DNA of 24,030 nucleotides, taken from positions 1 through 24,030 of the forward strand of contig JBHHZI010000035.1 in NCBI GenBank assembly GCA_046757965.1, read 5' to 3'. Below the pieces are notes generated by a model that saw nothing but the letters and a program-made list of their open reading frames with translations, made no database searches and had not been told where the DNA came from. Source of the stretch: JBHHZI01 sp046757965 (GTDB lineage: Bacteria > Acidobacteriota > Polarisedimenticolia > SMYD01). Position numbers and translations under genes: made by a program. Position 1 is the first letter of the stretch. Every line of letters begins with the position of its first letter. Shown in pieces: positions 7,364 to 15,345 of this stretch.

Positions 7364-9627
7364 GCTCCCGTCCGGGCGGATGCGCACTCTTTCCTGCACG
7401 CCGCCGGAGGCGCGTGCAGGCCGTCGCGTGCGGCGCGCTGCTGGCGCTGGCCGCCGGCACCGGCGCCGTCCGGGCCGGCGGTGCCTTCCTGGTCAACGGC
7501 AACGGAGAGCCGCTGGTCTGGGACACGACGGCACCGATCGTGTTCAACCCGGACCAGGGTCCACTCGGGCAGCTCGATGAGAGCGCCGCCCGGCAGCTCG
7601 TCATGAATGCGTTCAACGTGTGGGGCTCCGTCCGCACCTCGTCGGTGAGCTTCGCCCCAGGGGAGCCTCTGCCCTGCGATGTGAATCTCGACACGGTTCT
7701 CTCCTGCGGCCCCGAGGGCATCCCGATCTTCGGCGACGGCGGCGATGGTCTGTCGCCGGTGGTGTTCGACACCGACGGGTCGATCCTGGACCTGTTCTTC
7801 GGCCTGGGTGCCCGCAACGACTTCATCGGCATCGCGGTGGTGGCCGGAGGCAGCTACGTCCCACCGGTGGCCAGCGAGGCCGAGGCACTGATCAACGGCC
7901 GCTTCTTCGACGGCATCGACGACGCGTTCAATCCGGAATCTTCCGGCCTGCGGGCGTTCGAGGCCGTCATGGTGCACGAGTTCGGCCACTGGCTGAACCT
8001 GGACCACTCCCAGCTCAACCTGCACGTCTGGCTCGACGGCGATGCGGCCGACGACCGGGTCCTGCCGACCATGTTCCCGGCCAGCAGCGACGACGACGCC
8101 CAGCTCACCACCCTCAACCCCGACGACATCGCCGCCCTCACCACGCTCTATCCGCTGGAGGGACATCTGTTCCGCCGGCCCCCGCCAGGCGGCACGCCGT
8201 TTGGCCGACAGCCCGGCGCGCACCCGTTCCCCGGCCGCGTCTCCGGCACCATCTTCGAGTCCGACGGCGTGACCCCGTTTGCCGGCGCCAACGTCGTCCT
8301 GCGCCGCCGGCGCGACCCGGAGTTCTTCGCCTACTCGGCCGTGTCCGGGGCTCGCTTCCGGCCGGCCGGACTGCCCGGCCTGTCGCTGGGGCCGTTCGGC
8401 GGGCCACCGGACGAGACGCTGCGCGGCCGCTTCGACATCGCCGGCGTCCGGCCGGGGTCCTACACCCTCGAGATCGAGGAGATCAGTCCCCTGTTCACCG
8501 GCAGCTCCGCGGTGGGCCCCCTGCTCGTTCCGGTCGTCGTTCCCGGACCGGACGAGTACTGGAACGGGGGTCGGGAGTCGGCCGACCCGGCGATCGACCG
8601 GCCAGGTGACTTCGTTCCCCTGCAGATCCGCGCCGCCTCCAGCCGTGACGACGTCAACGTCATTCTCAACGATCCGCCGCGGGCGGCGGTGCTGTACGTG
8701 GTGGACGATGAGCCCTTTGCTCCACGCGACCTGCTCTCCCGCGGAGCGATCCTCGAGCTCGACCTGGCGACCGGTGAGGTGCTGAACCGGATCCCGACCG
8801 CCGCGAGGAGTTCGCAGCTCTCGGACGGTCTCGCCTACGCGGCCTCCCGGGGCAGTCTGTTCTGGACCGATGGGCTGGGCGAATCCTCCATCTTCGAGAT
8901 CGATCCGGCGGACGGAACCGTGCTGGGGTCGTTCCCCTGGCCGGACGGAGCCGTCTCGATCGACGGGCTCGCCTTCCTCGATGGCCCCGGACAGCCGGCC
9001 GGCGGCATCCTCTACGCCCTGGACAGCGGGACCTCCGCCGTCCTGGCCCTGACCCCCGACACCGGCGAGTTGCAACCGGACCTCAGCCTGCTGTTCCCGA
9101 CGACCCTGTTCGGCGGCCTCGGCGGAAAGGGTGACGATCTGTTCGTCACCACCCTCGGTGCCTTCGTGATCCATGTCCGGCCGGCCGCGGTCCAGCCGTT
9201 CGTGCAGTCGTTCATCAAGCCGGGACTGGAGCAGTTCCTGCTCGGCGTGGCCTACGACGGCGACATCCTCTACGCCGCGTCGATCCTGCCCCCGGAATTT
9301 CGCATCTGGCAACTCGATCCCACACCCGCCCCGGCGGCCGGGCGGCCGGGGAGCGGCCTCGATGTCCTCTCGGAGCGACCCGACCCCACGAACATCGTGC
9401 TCGGTGGCTTCTCGGCAGCGGCACTGGCGCGACCCGGGGACCTCGACGGCAACGCCGTCGTCAACGGGTTCGACCTGGCTGCCCTTTCCCGTCGGCTCGG
9501 AGCCCGGGACGGTGAGACGCGCTATCGTGCCGGCGCCGATCTCAACCGGGATGGCCGCATCGATGCGACCGATCTGAACACCCTGCTCCCCGACCCGCGC
9601 GCGCCACATCGAGCGAGGAGGCGCTGA
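7360..9627 (+). CDS. Secreted matrixin-like zinc metalloprotease with dockerin-like C-terminus
   Basis: This is a 755-residue exported protease. A basic N-terminus and hydrophobic segment (about 18-38) form the signal peptide. The catalytic domain spans about 45-270 and contains the metzincin zinc motif HEFGHWLNLDH (His206, Glu207, His210, His216) and a likely Met-turn LPTMFP (Met238). The usual Gly of HExxHxxGxxH is Asn, as in ADAMTS enzymes. Next come a carboxypeptidase-regulatory/SdrD-B-like beta domain at about 290-390 (GRVSGTIF, then GRFDIAGVRPGSYTLEIEE) and a region of about 440-690 with beta-propeller-like DPADGTVLGSF and GGILYALD segments. Two calcium loops end the protein (DLDGNAVVNGFDLAAL and DLNRDGRIDATDLN, 9436-9624). 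The GTG start overlaps the previous stop by 4 nt; no strong ribosome site is seen, so coupling probably drives translation. Substrate unknown. Confidence 0.88.
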   Translation: MSSRPGGCALFPARRRRRVQAVACGALLALAAGTGAVRAGGAFLVNGNGEPLVWDTTAPIVFNPDQGPLGQLDESAARQLVMNAFNVWGSVRTSSVSFAPGEPLPCDVNLDTVLSCGPEGIPIFGDGGDGLSPVVFDTDGSILDLFFGLGARNDFIGIAVVAGGSYVPPVASEAEALINGRFFDGIDDAFNPESSGLRAFEAVMVHEFGHWLNLDHSQLNLHVWLDGDAADDRVLPTMFPASSDDDAQLTTLNPDDIAALTTLYPLEGHLFRRPPPGGTPFGRQPGAHPFPGRVSGTIFESDGVTPFAGANVVLRRRRDPEFFAYSAVSGARFRPAGLPGLSLGPFGGPPDETLRGRFDIAGVRPGSYTLEIEEISPLFTGSSAVGPLLVPVVVPGPDEYWNGGRESADPAIDRPGDFVPLQIRAASSRDDVNVILNDPPRAAVLYVVDDEPFAPRDLLSRGAILELDLATGEVLNRIPTAARSSQLSDGLAYAASRGSLFWTDGLGESSIFEIDPADGTVLGSFPWPDGAVSIDGLAFLDGPGQPAGGILYALDSGTSAVLALTPDTGELQPDLSLLFPTTLFGGLGGKGDDLFVTTLGAFVIHVRPAAVQPFVQSFIKPGLEQFLLGVAYDGDILYAASILPPEFRIWQLDPTPAPAAGRPGSGLDVLSERPDPTNIVLGGFSAAALARPGDLDGNAVVNGFDLAALSRRLGARDGETRYRAGADLNRDGRIDATDLNTLLPDPRAPHRARRR

Positions 9628-10166
9628 TGCCCGACCTCGAGAATCCAGGTCGCCGTCCCGGAAGACGCCGCCTGCGCTCCGATCCGGCGAGTCGCGCCGG
9701 CAACGGGACGGAGAAGCGGCTGACCGCCGCCGACATCATGAGTCGCAAGGTGGTGGTGGTCCATCCGGACACGACCGTCGGCAAGGTCTCCGACCTGTTC
9801 CAGGCGCACAACATCCACGGGGCACCGGTCGTCGACGACAGCGGCGCACTGGTGGGCATCATCAGCGAGGATGACCTGGTGTTCGGGCCGATGGGCTTCT
9901 CCGATGCCGAACTGGCCCGGCGCGCCGGGGACGAGAAACCGCCGCCGGCCGGATCCGCGGCCACGCGCCCGGTCCGGGAACTGATGACTCATCACCCGCT
10001 GACCATCTCGGAGACCACTCCGGTCGAGGAGATCTGCCGGATCATCACGCGTCTCCGGATTCACCGGTTGCCCGTGACCTCCGGGGGACGGGTCACCGGG
10101 ATCGTGTCGAGCGTCGATATCTGCCGCCTCATCGCCGAGGGCACGGCCCGGCTGGAGCGCGCGTGA
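9627..10166 (+). CDS. Stand-alone two-CBS-domain protein
   Basis: This is a 179-residue cytoplasmic protein with a basic, disordered-looking first 30 residues, then two CBS domains at about 34-88 (TAADIMSRKVVVVHPDTTV, then HGAPVVDDSGALVGIISEDDL) and 116-172 (VRELMTHHPLTISETTPVEE, then HRLPVTSGGRVTGIVSSVDI). A CBS pair makes a Bateman module that binds adenine nucleotides or, in some bacteria, c-di-AMP. No enzymatic domain is attached. The ATG shares one base with the protease stop (TGATG), and a GGAGG at 9617-9621 sits 5 nt upstream. It is odd to find a cytoplasmic nucleotide sensor in an operon of exported proteins; it may sense energy state or c-di-AMP for this unit, which is inference. Confidence 0.9.
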   Translation: MPDLENPGRRPGRRRLRSDPASRAGNGTEKRLTAADIMSRKVVVVHPDTTVGKVSDLFQAHNIHGAPVVDDSGALVGIISEDDLVFGPMGFSDAELARRAGDEKPPPAGSAATRPVRELMTHHPLTISETTPVEEICRIITRLRIHRLPVTSGGRVTGIVSSVDICRLIAEGTARLERA

Positions 10167-11107
10167 CCGGTTCCGGCGCTTCGACCCCCGGCTCCACCGG
10201 GGAAACCGGCCGGGGCAACGCCGGCGACGGCGCCCGCACCGCTCGACCGCCGGGACATCTGCTGCTCACGGCGCTGCTCCTGGCGACCGGCATCATCGCC
10301 ACCAACGCCATCGCCGGCCCGGTCGGGGCGTTCCCCCACGATCGGCCCCACGCGGACGCGGGGCCAGCCGGGGCGACGTCTCCCACCGCAACGCCAGAGC
10401 CTCCCGGCGGGCGGATCAAGGGTCTGGTGAGCGGCCCGGACCGTGCGCCGATCCCCGCCGCGCGGATCGTCGCCAGGGTTCGCCTTCCGGATCACGATGC
10501 GCTGTTCGTCACCGCCAGTGACGATGCCGGCACCTACCGTCTCGACCGGCTGCCGGCCGGCGAGTACCGCGTGGACGCGTTTGCCGCCGGTTACGGCGCC
10601 GGCGTGTTCCATGGCGTGGATGTGCATCCGCCATTTCGCAACATTCTCGACTTTCATCTCTCACCGGCGTCCGGAACGATGCGTCGACCTGCCGGGCCAT
10701 CGCCCGTGGAGAGCCTGGAGGCCGCCGGGACGGCTCCGTCCCCCCTGCCGACCTCTGCCGTTCGCGGGCAGGTCATCGGCATCGACGCCACTCCCGTGGC
10801 CGACGCGGAGATCGTCCTGGCCGGGCGTCTGGCACAGGAGCACCGCATGGTGCTGTCCCGCCAGGATGGCACGTTTGCCACCCCGGATCTGCCGGCCGCG
10901 GAGTACACGCTGAGCATCACGGCGCCCGGGGCGATCCCGATGCAGGTCCCCAGCGTGCTCGTCTCGGCCGCGCGGCCGCTGACCGTCCGCGTCAGCCTGG
11001 TGAGCTATCCGGTGGAACTGGCGGTGCAGGATTCGGTGATCCTGCCGCCGGAGAGGCCGTTGCCGCCGGCGCGCTGGTGGACGGCTCCACCGGAGCCGCG
11101 GCCGTAG
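10163..11107 (+). CDS. Membrane-anchored protein with two carboxypeptidase-regulatory-like domains
   Basis: This is a 314-residue protein. A hydrophobic segment at about 33-52 (LLLTALLLATGIIATNAIAG) follows a 30-residue Gly/Ser/Thr-rich N-terminus, giving either a signal anchor or an unusual signal peptide. Two beta-sandwich repeats follow: about 83-167 (GRIKGLVSGPDRAPIPAARI, then GTYRLDRLPAGEYRVDAFA) and about 197-280 (RGQVIGIDATPVADAEIVLA, then GTFATPDLPAAEYTLSI). Both match the carboxypeptidase-regulatory/CnaB-like pattern of extracellular structural modules. The Pro-rich C-terminus ends in PPEPRP. The GTG start overlaps the CBS stop by 4 nt, with GGAG 5 nt upstream. The last 116 bases overlap the end of the convergent VWA gene. 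Role unknown; probably a surface or periplasmic scaffold. Confidence 0.8.
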   Translation: MTGSGASTPGSTGETGRGNAGDGARTARPPGHLLLTALLLATGIIATNAIAGPVGAFPHDRPHADAGPAGATSPTATPEPPGGRIKGLVSGPDRAPIPAARIVARVRLPDHDALFVTASDDAGTYRLDRLPAGEYRVDAFAAGYGAGVFHGVDVHPPFRNILDFHLSPASGTMRRPAGPSPVESLEAAGTAPSPLPTSAVRGQVIGIDATPVADAEIVLAGRLAQEHRMVLSRQDGTFATPDLPAAEYTLSITAPGAIPMQVPSVLVSAARPLTVRVSLVSYPVELAVQDSVILPPERPLPPARWWTAPPEPRP

Positions 11108-12359
11108 GGAACGGCGCGTCCAGCGGCCGCTCCGGCGCGCGGACCGCATAGTACCCCTTGCGCGTGCGCACCTGGAGATGACCCGGTCCGCTCGCGGTCA
11201 CCGACACCTTGCGCCATGCCCCGTCGTAGACCGGGTTGGACGACGAGTAGGTGACGATGTACTGGCTGCGGAGTTCCTCCGCGATGCGGTCGTAGACCTC
11301 GCCAAGTTCGTCCGCCTTGCCGACGAAGTAGGCCCTGCCGCCGGTCTCGGCCGACAGGGACTTCAGGGCCGACCGGTCGGACCCACCGCCGACGCCGATC
11401 CCGTAGAGGAGGACATCCGACGCCCGTGCCGCCTCGATGGCCTGCTTGCGGTCCATCACGCTGTCGGTGTCTCCCCCATCGGAGAGCAGGACGATGGCCT
11501 TGCGTTCCGTCTCCGGCGCCAGCCGGCGCAGGGTGGCGTGCACCGCGTCGTACATCGCCGTTCCTCCGCCGGTGAAGGTGCTCATCAGTGCATCGCGCAG
11601 CTCCTCGCGTGCATTCGACAGCGGCTGCAACAACAGCACAGAATCGTCGAAATCGATCACCATGGCCCGATCCTCGGGGCGCAGCACGTCGAGGAATTCC
11701 GCTGCCGCCAGTTGCACCTGGGTCAGACGACCGCGCATCGAGCCGCTCGTGTCGACGAGCAGGGCGATGCGGAGTGGCCGGGTCTCGGTGCCGAACTCGA
11801 CGATCGTCTGCGGCTCCCCGTCCTCGGTGATGTGAAAGGCCTCCTGGGTGAGACCGGTCACCGGCCGGCCGTCATCGTCGGTCACGGTCAGGGACAACCG
11901 CACGCGACGCACCTCCACGACATAGTTCAGGTGAAGCTGCCGGGTGACGATGGCATCCTCGACCGAGAATCCCGCCGCGTGCCGGGCCACCGCCCGCACG
12001 ACGACACTCCTCGACTCCGAGCCGAAGTCGTAGACGGTCTGGTAGGGCGCCTCCGGATCCACGAAGACCAGTTCATCTCCCACCCAGAAGGTCACGTCCA
12101 GGACCTGATCGGCCACCTCGGACTTCACCTCCGCGCGCAGACGTGTCGGCCCGAACGTGATGGCGCCGTCGGCGGGCTCGACGACCTTCACCGCGAATCC
12201 ACGCCGCACCGGCGCGATGGTCGGCAGCGTTCCGGCGGGAGGGGCGGGATGCACCCGAGGAAGTTCTTCCTGCGGACTCGCACGCACCACCGGGCCGGAA
12301 GCAAGCAAGACCCCCGCCATCGCCAGCAGCAGGACAGCCCATCCGCCTCGCATCGTCAC
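10992..12359 (-). CDS. Secreted VWFA-related (acidobacterial-type) domain protein
   Basis: This is a 455-residue exported protein. A signal peptide (about 5-27, ending VVRAS) is followed by an Ig-like region at about 55-145 (VKVVEPADGAITFGPTRLRA, FWVGDELVFVD, PYQTVYDFG). A von Willebrand factor A domain at about 150-425 carries a complete MIDAS metal site DTSGS (Asp203, Ser205, Ser207) with the downstream Thr and Asp segments GGGTAMYDA and LLSDGGDTD. The order LSLTVTDDDGRPVTGLTQEAF before the MIDAS and RTRKGYYA at the end is typical of the family described from Acidobacteria. The Pro/Ala-rich tail after GYYA is extra. The GTG at 12359 overlaps the TPR stop by 4 nt with GGGAG 7 nt upstream; the ATG at 12353 is the alternative. 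It probably binds proteins on the cell surface; partner unknown. Confidence 0.88.
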   Translation of the reverse strand: MTMRGGWAVLLLAMAGVLLASGPVVRASPQEELPRVHPAPPAGTLPTIAPVRRGFAVKVVEPADGAITFGPTRLRAEVKSEVADQVLDVTFWVGDELVFVDPEAPYQTVYDFGSESRSVVVRAVARHAAGFSVEDAIVTRQLHLNYVVEVRRVRLSLTVTDDDGRPVTGLTQEAFHITEDGEPQTIVEFGTETRPLRIALLVDTSGSMRGRLTQVQLAAAEFLDVLRPEDRAMVIDFDDSVLLLQPLSNAREELRDALMSTFTGGGTAMYDAVHATLRRLAPETERKAIVLLSDGGDTDSVMDRKQAIEAARASDVLLYGIGVGGGSDRSALKSLSAETGGRAYFVGKADELGEVYDRIAEELRSQYIVTYSSSNPVYDGAWRKVSVTASGPGHLQVRTRKGYYAVRAPERPLDAPFPTAAAPVEPSTSAPAATASPAAGSPNPAPPVPPDSSPG

Positions 12360-13921
12360 GGCGTGTCTCCCTCGGTTGCGGCCGGGTCGCCGTCCGGCCC
12401 GCCGGCGGTGAGCGATGCCACCCGGCGCTCCTCGATGGCGGCCAGCGCCCGCTGGAGGCGATCGATGGTGGCCGGGTCGTCGACCACGCGCAGCGCGCTG
12501 CGATAGGCCTCCTCCGCACCGTCCAGATCGCCGAGACGCAGGTGCGCGTTGCCCAGATAAGTCGACGCCTCCGCCGACTCCGGCTCGATCTGCAACGCCT
12601 TCTGGTAGCTCTCCACGGCGCTGGCGAGCCGCCCGGTGCCGGCGTAGGCAAGACCGAGGTCGACAAGGACCCGCGGCCGCGACGGATCCAGGCGGGTGGC
12701 TTCTCCCAGCAGCTCGACCGCACGGCCGTACTCCCGGGCCACCAGGGCGTAGTAGCCACATTCGAACACCAGACCGGCCGGACGCGAGAGGTCGTCGAGA
12801 CTGCTCTCGCAGAGGGTCAGGGCGCCGTGCAGGTCGGCGGCCTCGTGCCGGATACGGGCCAGCGCCACACGTGCCGTGGCCGCGTCGACCGCGGACTCGA
12901 CGTCGTCCGCCGCCTCCAGCAGTGCCTGCCGGCGCTTCCGCTCATGGTCATAGTTGACGATCAGGTTCAGGATCGAGAGGTGCTCGGACTCCTCGAGTCC
13001 CTCGACGCCGGCCGCCTGCCGGAGGAGAGCCAGGGCGGCCTCGTAGTCCTGCGCGCGGCGGGCCACGCGCGCCAGGCCCAGCAACGGCTCGTGGCGATGA
13101 GGCGCCAGGCCGCGCGCCGCCTCGAACTGTTCACGCGCCCGGTGAGCGTCCCCCCAGTCGAGAAGGAGCTGCGCCAGCGCCAGCCGGACATCGACATCTT
13201 CGGGCTGCAGGCGGATTGCCTCGCGGAGAAACGTGGCGGCCTCGTTGCGCCGGCCCAGTTCCCCGAAGGTGACGCCGAGATACCGGTACGCCGGACCGAA
13301 GTCGGGCCGGAAACGGATCGCCCGGCGAAACAGATCGACGGCGTCGTCCTGCCGACCCTGGGATCGGTAGATCTCACCGAGATGAATGTAGGGCAGGGGA
13401 AACCCATGGTTGGCCTTGATGGCTTCCCGGAACTTGCCGATGGCCCCGTCCAGATCGCCGCGGGCGAGGGCGATGCGCCCCAGGCCATCCAGCGCGGGGG
13501 AATAGTTCGCCTGCCGGTTCAGGGACTTCTGGAACCGGGCCTGGGCCGCGGCGGGATCTCCTTGACCCAGCGCTACGTCGCCGAGGGCGACATACACCTG
13601 CAGGTAACCCGGGTCGAGTTCCGCGGCCACCTCGAGCATCTCCCTCGCCTGTGCGTAGCGGGCCGTATCCCGGAGTGCCAGCCCGAGGGTGTAATAAGAG
13701 AAGAAATCGTTGAGGTTGATGTCGATGGCGGCCGACAGGTCGCGAATGGCATCGGCCAGACGTCCCTCCTGGTAGGCGCGCACGCCGCTGTTCTTCAGCT
13801 CGGCGGCCTGACGGCGCGCCTCGGAGGCGGTGAGCATGCCGCGCTCCGCCGCGCTCCCGGCCGCACTCCATGCGCACAGCAGCGCCAGCACAAGAGCAAC
13901 GCAGAGATGTCGACGGTGCAT
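12356..13921 (-). CDS. Secreted or periplasmic TPR-repeat protein
   Basis: This is a 521-residue protein with a signal peptide (MHRRHLCVALVLALLCAWSA, then AAGSAA), followed by about 10 or more tetratricopeptide repeats over residues 38-500. Examples are AYQEGRLADAIRDLSAAIDI, ALARGDLDGAIGKFREAIKA and AYAGTGRLASAVESYQKALQ. The consensus Trp/Leu-Gly-Ala/Pro pattern is well kept. TPR arrays are protein-binding scaffolds. The ATG at 13921 has GGGAG 9 nt upstream. It starts 52 nt after glmM on the same strand and overlaps the VWA gene, so TPR and VWA are probably made together, a pairing also known from Bat-type and secretion assemblies. The partner is unknown. Confidence 0.85.
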   Translation of the reverse strand: MHRRHLCVALVLALLCAWSAAGSAAERGMLTASEARRQAAELKNSGVRAYQEGRLADAIRDLSAAIDINLNDFFSYYTLGLALRDTARYAQAREMLEVAAELDPGYLQVYVALGDVALGQGDPAAAQARFQKSLNRQANYSPALDGLGRIALARGDLDGAIGKFREAIKANHGFPLPYIHLGEIYRSQGRQDDAVDLFRRAIRFRPDFGPAYRYLGVTFGELGRRNEAATFLREAIRLQPEDVDVRLALAQLLLDWGDAHRAREQFEAARGLAPHRHEPLLGLARVARRAQDYEAALALLRQAAGVEGLEESEHLSILNLIVNYDHERKRRQALLEAADDVESAVDAATARVALARIRHEAADLHGALTLCESSLDDLSRPAGLVFECGYYALVAREYGRAVELLGEATRLDPSRPRVLVDLGLAYAGTGRLASAVESYQKALQIEPESAEASTYLGNAHLRLGDLDGAEEAYRSALRVVDDPATIDRLQRALAAIEERRVASLTAGGPDGDPAATEGDTP

Positions 13922-13973
13922 GTCGTCCGGCTCCCGCGGCCATCCGACGGGCGATCCGGGCCCGGCGCGAGGG

Positions 13974-15323
13974 TCAGACCAGGTGGTCTCGCAAGGCGGC
14001 CGCCACCTCGCCGGCGATGCGATGGATCTCGTCGGCGTCCCGCCCCTCCGCCATCACGCGCGCCAGAGGCTCTGTTCCACTGTATCGCACCAGCAGCCGC
14101 CCCCGGCCGGCCAGGGACCGGGCGGCGCGGCGAAGCAGCGGGCCGATCTCCGCATGGGAATCCAGATCCGGTTTGTCGGCCACCGCCACATTGATCAGGA
14201 CCTGGGGATGAGGCGTGATCCCGGCCACCATCTCCGACAGTCGCCGTCCGTCCGACTTCCAGGCGGCCAGGAGCATCAGTCCGGTGAGGATGCCGTCTCC
14301 GGTCGTCGCCAGATCCCGGAAGATGACATGACCGGACTGTTCCCCGCCCAGAACGTGTCCCCCCCGGGCCATCTCATCGAGCACGTACTTGTCACCCACC
14401 GGCGCGCGCAGCAGCCGGAGCCCGTCGCTTGCGAACCGCTCCTCGAGCCAGAGATTCGACATGACGGTGGCGACGATGGTGCCGGTGGGCAGGTGTCCCC
14501 GGCGGTTCAGATCGGTACCGGTCAGGTACAGGATGTAGTCTCCGTCGAGAATCCGACCGGTGTCATCCACCGCGAGACATCGATCGGCGTCGCCATCGAA
14601 TGCCAGTCCGGCGTCGGCGCGCGCCGCGCGCACCGCGCGGGCCAGGCCGTCGGGGTGCAGCGACCCGCAACCGCGGTTGATATTGGTGCCGTCCGGATCG
14701 CACGACAGGACCGTGGCCTCCACACCGAGTGCCGCGAAGACGCGCGGCGCCACGGCGCTCGATGCGCCGTTGGCGCAATCGATGACCACGCGGGCCCCGG
14801 TCAGATCCACGCGGCCGCGCACGGTATCGATGAGATGGGCGGCGTACTCCCCGGCCAGCGACGGATCGACCTGGCCCCCGTTGCCGGCCGGTCCAGCCGG
14901 GATCTGGGTGAGATCGGGATCGAGAAGGCCGGCCTCCACCTGCGCCTCGTCGCCGTCCGACAGCTTGGTGCCATCGGACTGGAACACCTTGATGCCGTTG
15001 TCCTGATATGGGTTGTGCGACGCCGAGATGACCACGCCGGCGTCGAATCCGTCGGCGCGGGTGAGGAAGGCCACTCCTGGCGTGGGGATGACACCCGCCA
15101 CCAGCGCCTCTCCGCCGGCGTGGCAGATGCCCTCCAGCAGGCTGGCGCATATCGACTCGCTGGAGGCGCGGGTGTCGTAACCGATGGCGACCCGGCCGCG
15201 AAGGCCGCGCCGGCTCAGGTGCTCGATGAGGGATCGCCCCAGGTGCGCGACCGTGTGCCGGTCGAGCGGGTACTCTCCCGCCCGCCCCCGGATCCCGTCG
15301 GTACCGAACAAGCGCCGTGACAT
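13974..15323 (-). CDS. glmM: Phosphoglucosamine mutase
   Basis: This enzyme interconverts glucosamine-6-phosphate and glucosamine-1-phosphate, the step before UDP-GlcNAc for peptidoglycan and LPS. The 449-residue length is normal. It has RLFGTDGIRG at the N-terminus, the phosphoserine loop ISASHNPYQDNG (catalytic Ser102), the magnesium site DGDADR, the sugar-binding GGEQSGH and the phosphate-binding RYSGTEP near the C-terminus. The ATG at 15323 matches the family N-terminus; an A/G-rich AGGGGGG lies just upstream. It follows ybbR by 22 nt in an apparent operon with cdaA. That arrangement is known from Firmicutes, where GlmM binds and restrains CdaA. The motifs make the assignment secure. Confidence 0.97.
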   Translation of the reverse strand: MSRRLFGTDGIRGRAGEYPLDRHTVAHLGRSLIEHLSRRGLRGRVAIGYDTRASSESICASLLEGICHAGGEALVAGVIPTPGVAFLTRADGFDAGVVISASHNPYQDNGIKVFQSDGTKLSDGDEAQVEAGLLDPDLTQIPAGPAGNGGQVDPSLAGEYAAHLIDTVRGRVDLTGARVVIDCANGASSAVAPRVFAALGVEATVLSCDPDGTNINRGCGSLHPDGLARAVRAARADAGLAFDGDADRCLAVDDTGRILDGDYILYLTGTDLNRRGHLPTGTIVATVMSNLWLEERFASDGLRLLRAPVGDKYVLDEMARGGHVLGGEQSGHVIFRDLATTGDGILTGLMLLAAWKSDGRRLSEMVAGITPHPQVLINVAVADKPDLDSHAEIGPLLRRAARSLAGRGRLLVRYSGTEPLARVMAEGRDADEIHRIAGEVAAALRDHLV

Positions 15324-15345
15324 GTCCCCCCTGTGCGGCGGCCCT

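Noticed and set aside
7315..9609. Minus-strand frame of 764 codons opposite the protease
   Set aside because: It is as long as the real gene but is Val/Glu/Arg-rich with no motif; the plus strand has the zinc motif and gene overlaps.
12360..12761. N-terminal extension of the VWA frame
   Set aside because: It runs antisense-free but out of frame through the TPR gene and lacks family character; the signal peptide begins at 12359-12353.
12542..14194. Plus-strand frame of 550 codons opposite the TPR gene
   Set aside because: It is a shadow of TPR codons; it has no domain and crosses the glmM/TPR boundary.
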